Positions 39,001-48,400 of a stretch of 64,000 nucleotides of DNA are shown here, piece after piece. Position 1 is the first letter of the stretch. Every line of letters begins with the position of its first letter. The translations under genes and the position numbers were made by a program. The notes beneath the pieces are model-generated. The model did no database searches and had not been told where the DNA came from. It worked only from the letters and a program-made list of their open reading frames with translations. Where the stretch lies: contig CM052357.1 of the NCBI GenBank assembly GCA_028551475.1, forward strand, positions 19,391,931 through 19,455,930. Direction: 5' to 3'. The stretch comes from Casuarina equisetifolia (Eukaryota; Streptophyta; Magnoliopsida; Fagales; Casuarinaceae).

Positions 39001-39329
39001 GCTCGGGCGAAAGGTTAGAGGAGATCTGGGGAGTCTGTTGAATGTTTTGTTTTGACAACAAAACCTTAGTTTGACAACTCAGTGCAGAAATCATGAAGAA
39101 CAGAATAAGAATAACAGAACCTGTCCTGTTAAACGCAACTTGCACTCTCTGAAAGTACAAAGGAATCCTTTTCAACAGGACAACATTGATCACTAACTGA
39201 AGCCAGGAACGAGAAGGTTGCACAAGATATTAAAGGATTACAAGACTCCAGACCAATAACATACGATTACCTCTACTTAAATACACACAAAAAATAGAAA
39301 ATTCAGTAAATGGCATGCCAAAGCCAAAT
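36006..39329. repeat. segmental duplication, copy B
   Basis: Partner of 27511-30768. It begins in the 3' flank of the gene (TGGATACCTA...) and ends where an LTR-like sequence starts near 39330. Confidence 0.9.
36937..38445 (-). CDS. winged-helix-LRR protein, paralogue of the 28215 gene
   Basis: 502 residues, single coding exon, no nucleotide-binding domain. The first 75 residues and the last 170 are almost the same as in the twin gene, including MAQTTSPSVL and the SLSKLQMDWPDL end. The middle, residues about 155-335, is much more different. The winged helix reads CLLYFSVFPQNKTIKK and IHWWVGEE; the MHD position again reads INP. LRRs include LPQSICKLRNLTILDL. Compared with the twin, two bases are missing in a CT-rich site near 36949-36953, so the frame changes and a stop follows at once; the last dozen or so residues are lost. 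That tail is short and outside the LRR core, so the gene may still work. It is head-to-head with the nucleotide-binding gene at 42249, about 3.8 kb away. Confidence 0.8.
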   Translation of the reverse strand: MAQTTSPSVLPSSTSDQKPAGRKSWQLENLQPYVPDVMVGSSTFRELWVASRGLGDERKQHCLLYFSVFPQNKTIKKKAFIHWWVGEECLDSQNGEDLERMGNDLLEEFTKEGILELVSEKSRERSKLFRINPLIRYALIALAVKKKFIFFDSKGNPTPTFSEKYKRGCLAKTGGSSLREFSYGFRQKEEYVEVLLNISEPYVAFKGNCFSRMKNMKVLQLGTLEASGDKLIEVDHTEFLEGLGKMKQLKYFSLTGITGLTELPQSICKLRNLTILDLRYCLHLKKLPEMIAALSKLRWLDITGCYLLTHMPPGLAKLTNLQVLKGFLIRQKYDYERGCSLDALATLKYLKKLSITVIGTDPDTEELSLLSNFTKLEILSVEWVENEGTTMPREAPRRSGEPKTGPIKPPASPSLKKLELWCLPSSQMPSWVKQLNLASLEKFYVMEGKLSELTVLSDKWKLRILRLRSLSKLQMDWPDLQEKFRHLRYVEIVECPKVTVPG

Positions 39330-39700
39330 TTGTCCTCTGGGTGTGCTACTGACTAATCCAAAGAGGGCAAGGCATGGCTTCCTAGTTTGAAGGCTTATTA
39401 CCGTGCGTTCGTATCTAAGCCTACTTACCATGCGTTAGTATCCAAGCATGCCTACTGTGCATCAAAAGCTATTTGTGCTACGGGTACTAGGATGGGGTTC
39501 GGAAAACCCTTATAAGAGCTTGGCTTGTAACTTAGAGGGCACCTTTTGTAATCAAGATATCCAAAGGATCCGTTTTCTCCTCAATTAAAACAAGGTTCGG
39601 TTCTCCTCGTATTTGTCCATAATGACTACCAATCAGCCTCTCAAATGGTCAGTTACGTGTTCCTCTAATTAGGCACATAACAATTGGTATAAGAGTGACG
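39330..39700 (+). mobile_element. LTR remnant with primer-binding-like site
   Basis: The sequence has the look of an LTR 3' half (CTTGTAACTTAG, then CTCAATTAAAACAAGG, ending in ACATAACA). A sequence close to the initiator-Met tRNA primer site (TGGTATAAGAG) follows at about 39685-39695. No coding domain follows, so this is a truncated fossil. It sits exactly at the right edge of duplicated unit B. Confidence 0.55.
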
Positions 39701-40379
39701 AGCAGGCTACCAAGTGCGAAGAAATATGCAAAAGTGTACTGAGTTTGAAAAAGTGTTTGTTGAACCTAGGAGAGTCTTTCATATTGCTATTTGTCGAGCT
39801 ATGTACAAAGAAGCAGAATTGGTTGCCATCAAAAGATTAAAAAAGGGACTGATGGTGTGGCGATTTCGACCAAAATGCCAGCTAAACTTCTTGTTTCTAC
39901 CTAGCTGAAGTTGCTGCAAGGAGAAGAAAAAATCATCAAAAAGGATTTTTCACTAATGAGCAAGTGGGTAATCTCTAGAAATCATTATATGTTTTTTTTT
40001 TCTTCTTGTTTTTGGGTGTTAACACATGCAAAGTCTTCTGTCAGTGTCACGTTGGCAACATGATTTGTTTTGTTTTTATGTAAATCTATTGTAATTAGGT
40101 TAGGGTTTTTATTCTAATTACGTTAGGATACGTGTGATACGTTATAGGATGATAAGTAGTATGGTGTGCAGTCCATTAATAAGACCATGTGATATGTAAT
40201 TAAGTAAGAAGTTTGAACAATAATCACCACGGGCAATTACTGGGGGCCGTTTGTGCTCAAAACAAAGGATATGAGGGCGAAGGAGGAGATTAAAAGCACC
40301 GAGTGCCACAATTAAAAGTTGGGAAACACACATATAAGACACAGACAGAAGCAACCCAGTCCATAGACAACAATCAGAC
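39701..40379. other. no gene recognised
   Basis: A short plus-strand frame at 39714-39908 contains ELVAIKRLKKG, which looks like a kinase fragment by chance or by capture. Nothing else is recognised. Confidence 0.35.
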
Positions 40380-40455
40380 CTTAGTAATAGCTGCAGTCAG
40401 TGTAGTCTTCCCATGGTCGACATGCCCAATAGTTCCCATATTCACATGAGGTTTC
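40380..40455 (-). pseudogene. isolated exon of mitochondrial elongation factor Tu
   Basis: Read on the minus strand, this 76-base stretch encodes [18 protein letters not shown] followed by LTAAITK: the start of the EF-Tu GTPase domain with an intact P-loop (GHVDHGKT). It is bounded by an AG acceptor (TGACAG) and a GT donor (AAG|GTCTGA), so it is a cleanly delimited exon. No other EF-Tu exon is recognisable within several hundred bases on either side. Known family role: EF-Tu carries aminoacyl-tRNA to the organelle ribosome. Here it can only be a fragment, from a partial duplication or capture by a mobile element. Its lack of disabling changes suggests it is young or that only this small conserved piece survives. 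Confidence 0.85.
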
Positions 40456-41860
40456 CTGTCAGCATAAATTATTAAACAAACCAACAATTATTAGAAGCAA
40501 AAAACATAAGTATCAACACTCCGCATGTCTATACAACATCATTAACCTTGCAGAGAGTGTTTTGGATTCTTAAATAGTTTAGAACGGCAAACCAAACACA
40601 CACAATTGACTACACAAATTTCAAGCTAAAGTCAGACTCCTACCTTAAACATGAGAAAAAGTGATTAGAGTCGAAGAATTTGATTTACTTGTATGCGAAT
40701 GCGAAACAGAAAATGGTAATCTTTCAAACTTCAAAGAAGCCAGAACAACAAAAACTAGTTATGTCGCTTAGCGGCCAAACCCTGACGACCATTATTTTGG
40801 AAATGGGAATTTCTTTTACGCCAACGAACACGCCCCAAGAATCTCGAAGTCAGAACCAAATTCAATCGCTTGACCAACGTACTTAATCAGCATTTCCACA
40901 CGTAGATTTTCCCTTTTCTCCACAACCACCATTCGATCTTACTGAAGCAACAAATCCGACACATATTCGTACATCTACACACACTCACTCACTCACATAA
41001 ACGAACACGTAAATAAGTACAGACATAAAGTATGTAACGGATGACTATGAAAATGGATTTACGTTCGGGTGAAGGTGGCCATGGATCTCCACCACGGGGT
41101 ATGACCAGAAAGTATTTCTCTGAGCTCATGATGGAAAATCAGATATTGCTTCTTTCTATATGTGTATGTGCTACATGTTTATCTTTTTTCATTGTTGTTG
41201 ATGAAAAAGTGGGAGAGCTATGTAATGGGACATTGGTCATATCATTTCAAAGTTGTGGATGCTAAGTTACATTGGTCATGTTCTATTTTCTTGCTAAGTT
41301 ATGGATGCACAAAGGTCATATCATTTCTAAAGTTTCTGCACTGTTCTGGAAGTCTTAACGCAGCATGGGACAAGGGAACAAGATTTTTTAAAACCATTAT
41401 AAAGTATCCTACCTTGTTAATAGAGGTAGTAAACAGAATATTTACCTATATGCTCACACGGCAAAGTTTGCATCATCATCAAAAGAAGGGAGGTTGTTAA
41501 GATAGTTTTAAATATTTATTTATTTTTATTTATTGTGATGAACAAAAAAGTGAAAAATATTCATGCATTGTTTGTCTATTTATTCATAAGTATTTTTGTA
41601 TTTGGGCAAGGATGAATGAACTCAAATCCAATTCACCAGCCCAGCTCAGGTGCAGACTCAATTCCAATTCAGGAGCCTGGTTGACTGCTTATGGACTCAA
41701 GCCCGGGAGGCTAAGGAGGGAAAACGATGTCGCTTCATTAAGACAAAAGGAAATGATCACACGAGAGGCTCAGAAGGATCCAGTGCTTCGAAAAACAAGA
41801 GGATTCCAACCCTTTTTCAAGTCTTGACTTCATGTTTTTAGGCGGTATAAAGCATCCACT
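40456..41860. other. intergenic; possible further gene fragments
   Basis: This may include intron sequence left of the EF-Tu exon. A plus-strand stretch near 41040-41130 (GEGGHGSPPRGMTRKYF) looks protein-like but I do not recognise it. The frame at 41612-41827 is unidentified. Confidence 0.35.
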
Positions 41861-41899
41861 ACAAAATGACGGATGTGACCCTCTACACGATACCGTATT
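41861..41899 (+). promoter_or_regulatory. conserved upstream block, copy 1
   Basis: The first 23 bases here match 50651-50673 exactly and ACCGTAT recurs after eight variable bases. Looser similarity continues for about 70-100 bases with gaps. It lies about 350 bases before the start of the nucleotide-binding gene. A CACGTGG core sits nearer the start at about 42129. Promoter function is inference. Confidence 0.5.
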
Positions 41900-42248
41900 C
41901 TTGGAAGCTACAAAGGAATATCCCTTAGCCAGCTGGAGACTTAACAAGGAGCACTTGGTCTTTCAAAATTGTATGTCTTAGGGGTCCCCAGGTATCCTAA
42001 TAATTAAAGACAACCACCAAAACCCCTGTTTCCTTTTTCTTTCTTTATTGTCCCTACGCTCCTTCTTGCCGCGTGACGCGGAAGTAGACCGCCAAAAATA
42101 TTAGTAAAAGACGAAGAGACAGGACAGCACGTGGACCAGTCACGGAACTCTCTCATCTAAAGTTCACCCTGAGTCGTCTTCCAAGTCTCCCTCGGAGGTT
42201 GTATTGTTTTGTACCTCTCGGAGAGGCATCTAGAGTGAGTAGATAGAC

Positions 42249-43400
42249 ATGGCAAAAGAGATCGATCGTTTCCTCGTACAAAAATTTTGCGATGGCTTTC
42301 GGGAGAAGCAGACCTGCCAGAGCTCGCAGAACTCCATGATTCGCTTGAAAAGCGAGTTTGAGGGGATATATAATTTGTTAAATGGAAATCCCCAGCCCTC
42401 ATCCTGGTCTCCTCAGGCCAGGGAAGCCCTGTACAGTCTCAACGATGCTTGGACCGAGGGCCAGAAGAAGTTCAAGGGAAATTTACCTCCTAAGGATCCC
42501 CTGAAGCAGAAGCTAGAAGATATCAAGCAGAAATTGAGAGAGCCAACTCCTCAAAACCAAAATGGATCAACTAGCTCACAGCCTAGTGATGAATCGAGCT
42601 TATCAAGGGAGAATAAGGAGTCTCGTTGGAGCTCTAAGTCAATTGACGTGTCTAAGGTTTATGGACTTAATGACGAAGGGATCTCTCTTCAAAGGATACT
42701 TACCAAGAAAGGAAGTGAAGTTAGTTTCAAGGCGATCGGCATCTATGGTATAGCTGGTATTGGAAAAACCACACTCGCCCAATTCTTGTTGGAGAACAAG
42801 GAGGTGAAGGACTGGTTCTTTCCAAGGATCTGGGTGTGCATGTCAAGGCAACCTGACGAAGATGGGGACCCAAAAGTAGCCATCCTCAAGAGAATGTTGC
42901 TTTCCCTTGGAGTTGAAAAGGAGATCATAGACGAAATATACAGCCAGAAAGAACTCAAGGGGCTTCTGAATACCATTCACCTGCAATTGCTGGGAAAGAG
43001 ATACCTCATTGTGTTTGATGATGCCCGAGACAGTGACGAATGGTACGGAGAGTTAAAGTCTTCTCGGACTCGTGATGTAAATCAGAAAAGTCTTGCTTCT
43101 GGACTGCCAAAAGGATATGGGGGATCAGTTATTGTCACAAGCAGGGATAAGAAAATAGCAGAGATGATGGTTGGCGAGGAAAACCTACGTCTCGTTGTAC
43201 CCCTTTCAAACCCGGACGACTGCTGGCGTATATTCCGTGATGCAGCTGCAAAATGGATGGAATCCTCCGTTGAGGAACCTAAAAAAGAATTTTTCAAAAA
43301 ATGTGCTGGCCATCCACTGACTGCAAAAATGATGGGTCAGATCTACGATGATAAACAAGCCTCTGAGGGAGCAGGCCAAGAAGTTGGAGCTTCTGCCTGA
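42249..43400 (+). CDS. NLR N-terminal half: short helical region and nucleotide-binding domain
   Basis: Intact, 383 residues, no intron needed. Residues 1-125 are a charged, probably helical region, shorter than and unlike a usual Rx-type coiled coil. The nucleotide-binding domain has a full P-loop, GIAGIGKTT (167-175, K173), Walker B LIVFDD (253-258), and RNBS-B GGSVIVTSRD (291-300). An RNBS-C-like region (LRLVVPLSNPDDCW) follows, then GHPLTAK (354-360) in place of GLPL. It stops about 25 residues later, so ARC2, winged helix, MHD and LRR are absent. These are exactly the parts carried by the neighbouring minus-strand genes. RYLIVFDD and SVIVT resemble ZAR1. Known role of the domain: ADP/ATP exchange that switches NLRs on. 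Here it could be one half of a split receptor, a regulator, or a remnant that kept its frame. A broken relative lies at 49590-49990. Confidence 0.85.
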   Translation: MAKEIDRFLVQKFCDGFREKQTCQSSQNSMIRLKSEFEGIYNLLNGNPQPSSWSPQAREALYSLNDAWTEGQKKFKGNLPPKDPLKQKLEDIKQKLREPTPQNQNGSTSSQPSDESSLSRENKESRWSSKSIDVSKVYGLNDEGISLQRILTKKGSEVSFKAIGIYGIAGIGKTTLAQFLLENKEVKDWFFPRIWVCMSRQPDEDGDPKVAILKRMLLSLGVEKEIIDEIYSQKELKGLLNTIHLQLLGKRYLIVFDDARDSDEWYGELKSSRTRDVNQKSLASGLPKGYGGSVIVTSRDKKIAEMMVGEENLRLVVPLSNPDDCWRIFRDAAAKWMESSVEEPKKEFFKKCAGHPLTAKMMGQIYDDKQASEGAGQEVGASA

Positions 43401-45408
43401 AGCAGATCCAAGACAAAACGAGCCAGATCTCTCAGGAAATGCCTCTTGAAATGGAAGCGTCTAAAAATAGTACATGCTACCTAACTTAGCGTTATCATGC
43501 TTGTGATTTCTCTTCTTTCACGTGCTTGGCATAATGTTCGATTGTTTCCTTTGTATGGTGACTCCTGCTCTTGCTTATATTTTCTATGTTGTATGACATT
43601 ATGGGCCTCAACTTTTACCTCAGCTTTACCTGATTTAGCTGAACAACCAAGAGTGAAGGCTGCTTCATCTACCTCCCTTTTTGAGGCAAGCTGAGATATT
43701 TGCAGAACATTATTTATTCGTCAATGTGCCTCATACTCTGCAACTCAAACTCATCATATGTAGGCAGAGCTTAGTGAAGTTTCCCATTTAAAGCCTCGCA
43801 ACCTTGAAAGAGAGCGGGGAGATTGTCTATAGCGCAGGAACTTGTTGGCACAATCTAAACTTACGCATTAACTGAATGAAAATATGAATTATAGATGTAG
43901 GGTTTCTGGTCAGATTTTTCACCCATCTCATCAAAAGCGATCAGCGTGAAAAAGCAAGCATTTGATGACCCCGTATGTTAGCCTTCACACTAATTGATTC
44001 TTGCATCATTTGTTAGGAAAGTTATCCATGACATGTATTTAAACGATTAAAAACTGCTAGTAGGACTCCATAAATTTTTGGACACTGTAATTTCGAGAGG
44101 CTAACCCAAAAATTCAAAAAAGTTTCAAATCATTATGCACTGGGAAGACCACATGGGTGCACTAACATTCAACCTACAATAAACGTTTTCTCAAGTTAAT
44201 GAGCCATTGTCTTCCAATTAAGCTTTGCGAATTTCTAAATCAAGAATCAACTTAAAGTTCAAATTAACTTAAAATCGATCGCTTTGAACGAAGATTAATA
44301 TTCAAGATGTTGTAAAGGCTTCCTGAAAGAGCGATTGAATCCACAACGAAGAGATGATTTGAATATAGATTTGCATTAATTTGTAGATGACCGCAGATCT
44401 AAATTCAAAAATTTGCATTTCGTGTCTAAATAAGAGCAATCATTTATTCAATAGCGTTTGTCTATTCCATTATACCACAGCCTACAATCACACCGTCGAA
44501 TCTCAGGCGATGGCTTCCGAGTCATGATTTAGTAGAACTTTTGACTCGAGCCATTCACTTAGACTACGGAGACTGACTTGAACTAATTTGCAATCCTCTG
44601 AAAATATTATCAAAACTAAAACAGAAGTAAATAGTAAAAGCAAAACATTAAACTTCAAAAAAATCACACACTCCACTATAAATAATGTATCATAGTACAA
44701 GCTTGGATCCAACACATCAACCAAAATAACTAAATAATGTCTCGATAAAACATAGTGAAGATACAGGCAAGGTAAGTCTCTGGATACTACTAATTAACAA
44801 TACTAATGGGAAACAGTAGGCAACCAAAGCCACGCATTATCTTCCAACCAGCAATCCGCACCTGAGGCAGCTGCTAGCAACAGGATTCAACTCTGGAATG
44901 ATCAAATTAAACATGAGTAACCAAAGTCTCATAGATAGAACAGCTAATTATCATAATAGCACAATCAATCTGAAGTGGAATCAAGAGTATAAAACAAAGT
45001 AACGATCTTAGAAACATCCCCAGTACAATTCAAATTGATGAAAACAATGCCAAATAGATACAACGCCCCAAGAAAAATAATCGACAGCAAGACCCCACCA
45101 GTGCAGCCAGACAGGCATCCATGAAGGCTTCCCGTTACTGGTTGCGTTTCTCGTCAGTCCCACTTGCAGTCAATGACCACCATTTCTGAACATGACCCGT
45201 TAGTTTTGTTCTCTGTTTCTAAGCATTCTACAAAAGGGATGCACATGCTCCAATATGACATCAACGAAGGATACAAATATACAAGCAGCGATTGTGACTC
45301 GGCAAAAACAACATAAGTACACACATGAAACAGACCTAAATTCAGAAACCGGACCGTAAACACAACATACCTTACATAGTCTTATGTAGGAACAACCGGT
45401 AGAGTTCA
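43401..45408. other. region between convergent immune genes
   Basis: This holds the 3' flanks of the nucleotide-binding gene and of the large winged-helix-LRR gene, which point towards each other. No winged helix or LRR sequence follows the nucleotide-binding gene on the plus strand. No other gene is recognised. Confidence 0.45.
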
Positions 45409-48400
45409 TTACTCGCCAGTTTTTTCAGGCTTCAGCCAGATTCCATTCTCGTTAGATGGAAAGAAAGTGAGTTCAGGGCATTGGAATTTTTCTAGGTATT
45501 CCAAGGATGGAAATGATGACCTACGTTCAGCCCAGTCCATCTTTAAGTTCCTCAAGAACTTCAATCGTAGTATCTCAACCTTCTTCCACGGCATACTCTC
45601 CTGAAGATTAAGACTTTGGAGTTCCCCTCCTCTGATGTAGAGTTTCTTTAGTTCAGGAAGTCGTTCAGGCTGCAACCAATCGGGTGCATCCTTATTAGGG
45701 TAGCACTTCAGTTCCAATTTCTCCAGTATCTTAAAAGCATCCTGATTAGTTTGATCCTTGCCGCTCTTTGGTGCCTCTTTCTTGCCTCGCTTAAGACAGA
45801 AACAGCTCCCCAGTCTTGTCGATACTCCTGCTTCCTCTCGAACCTTAGTATCTGCACCGGTGTCAGAATCTGCGTGTGACGCACAGTTGCCTCGCTTAAG
45901 ACAGCCACATTTCAATATTTTTCTCCAAATTTCTTCCTTCTCAGTATCCTTCGTATTAGCATTGGTAGATTCTGCTGGTCCCCAAGTAATTGTTAGCTTT
46001 TGAAGCATCTTAATATTGCCGAAAGCAGTCACCTCATTAGCTATGGGGAAATTCTTCCTGTTTGTATAGATACTCAATTTCCTCAACTTCTCCAATTCTG
46101 CTAAATCCTTGAGTTTACAAGATTTTGCACTTGAATTGGAAATGATTATGAACCCTTTAAATACTTCGAGGCTTGATAGTTCCTTAATACTTTTGGGCAT
46201 ATGACTTAACAGGTAACACTCAGACATATCGAAGTGTGTAAGCTTCTTGAGTGAACCTATCCCTTCTGGAAGTTTTTCCAAATTGTGACACGCTCTAAGA
46301 TCCAAGATCTTCAAACTTAAAAGCTTACAGACAGAATCAGGAAGCTTGGTAATTCTGGAAATTCCTTGAAGACTGAAAAACTTCAAAAGTTTCATATTTT
46401 CCAACCCTTTTAGGAAGTCAGTGCTCTCCATCTCAATATGATGCTTAGGCGAGCTTTGCCATCTCCCCAGATAAAGAACCTTCACATTCTTCAACTTTGA
46501 AAACCACTCTGGGTGGAAAAAGTCAGGATAGGGTTCATTGACATTGAATATTGTTTGCACTTTCTCTGGATCTAATTCAGAACTTTCATTCCCCAACTCC
46601 GAATGACGTTTTTTAACCGATCTAGTGGCTTTATTTCCCAACTCCTCCGATGGTCCATAGACCAATCCAGCACCTACCTTATGAAATTCTTCAGAGAGTT
46701 CATTGCACAATTCTCTGCACTTTTCCTGCAAGTTGCCATTAAAACTATCAAGATCTCTTTCGTCCAACTTCTTAGAGAATCGATGGATTAATTCAGCGCC
46801 TATTTCCCCCAGCACCTTAGAAGATCCATTGACCAGTTCACTGCCTATTTTCATTAACTCCTGAGGATGTTGACGGGCCGCTTCTGAGCTTCCTACCCCA
46901 AAATTTCGGATGACCAATTGAGAGACTTCTTTCAATTTAGGGAATCTTTTCGTCAACTTCTCAAAAAATCCATGTATCAAATCACTTTTCTCTTTCATTT
47001 CCAGCAACCCCTTGACCAATTCAGTGCCTATTTTCATTTTCAGCAATCTCTTGACTAAAGCAGAGTCTATTCCTCTCTGCCGCAATCTCTCAACCAATGC
47101 AGAGTGTATTCCTATTTGCCACAATCCTTTGACCAGTTCAGAGACTCTTTTCCCCAATTTCTTAGAATATCTCTTGACCAACTCGTCATCTATTTTCTCC
47201 AATTTATTGAACAACGGAGAGTCTGTTTCCAACAATCTCTTGGCCAACCTAGGGTTTTCCTTCAATTTCTTTATGCTCTCAGAGTTTATTTTCTCTGAGT
47301 CTTTAGGAAATATGTTGAACAACTCAGAATCCATTTCTTGTAATTTCTTGACTAAATTAGGGTCTATTGGTCTTTCCAGCAACCTCTCGATTGATTCACA
47401 GTTTATTCCTATTGCCCCCAATATCTTGCCCACTGCAGAGTCTTTCCCTGTGTCTTCAGAAATTATCGCGTCTATTTCCGTTTCCTCCAACACCTGAACC
47501 AACGCAGAGTATATATTCCTCCAATTAGAAGATATCTCAGAGTAACTTTCCAGCAGTTCCTTGATCAATTTAGGGTCTATTTCTAGGTCCTGCAATCTTT
47601 TAACCAATACAGAGTCTCCTTTTCCCACGTCCCTAGAGAATTCATCGACCAATTCATAGGTTCTTTTCAAGTCAGAGATTTTTTTCACCGACTCTTGTAA
47701 GAATCCATTAACCATACAAGCCCGATAAGAGGTCGGACAAAGGGCAGTGAGACAATCTTTTTCATTAAAATCAAAGAAACTAGCACCCTTGGCAAACACA
47801 ATGACCGCCGAACGGATAAAAGGATTCATCCTATAACTCTTCACAACCCTGTCCTTTCCATTTACAGGCTCAATGCACTCCTTCTCCACTAACTCTTCAA
47901 AGATTCTATCAGCTTCCTTGTAACTATCTTCGTTCAATTCTTCTTGGCTCAAAAAGCCTTCTGAAATCCACCAATATATCATAAACCTCTTCATCACAAC
48001 CTCATCTTCTGGAATTGCTGCGAAACACAGGAAGCAAATCTTTGTTCTGAGCTCTAGACTCTCATAAACCACCCGAAAGTCTTTGAAAGTAGTGCTATCA
48101 CAAAAGCGTTTCTCAAATTGTAAGCCTGGCAGCTCATCAGCCCCCTCGATTTCGTCAGACCCGTCTCCGCTCCGTGTGTTTCGTTGGGCATCAGAGTCCT
48201 TGGAGGACAACTTATGGGGCAATGGGATCCGTAGTTTTAACTCTAACACAATCTTGTCAATTGCTCGAAGTTTGTCTAAGAGTTTCTTGGCTCGAAGGGG
48301 AGCACCACCGGTGTTGACGCGCAGTTTAAGATTTTTTAGGAGCGTAGTGGCTTTGCCCTCGAAAGCCCCGAGTTTCTCGAAACAACTGAAAATGTAATTC

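Noticed and set aside
39685-39710. tRNA-like sequence (GGTATAAGAGTG)
   Set aside because: It fits a primer-binding site after an LTR; no cloverleaf can be drawn.
39714-39908. Kinase-like peptide with ELVAIKRLKKG
   Set aside because: Only a few residues fit subdomain II; no glycine loop or other kinase motif is near.
46603-47497. Plus-strand open frames at 46603-46791 and 47012-47497
   Set aside because: They are shadows of the 39-bp coding repeats on the minus strand.
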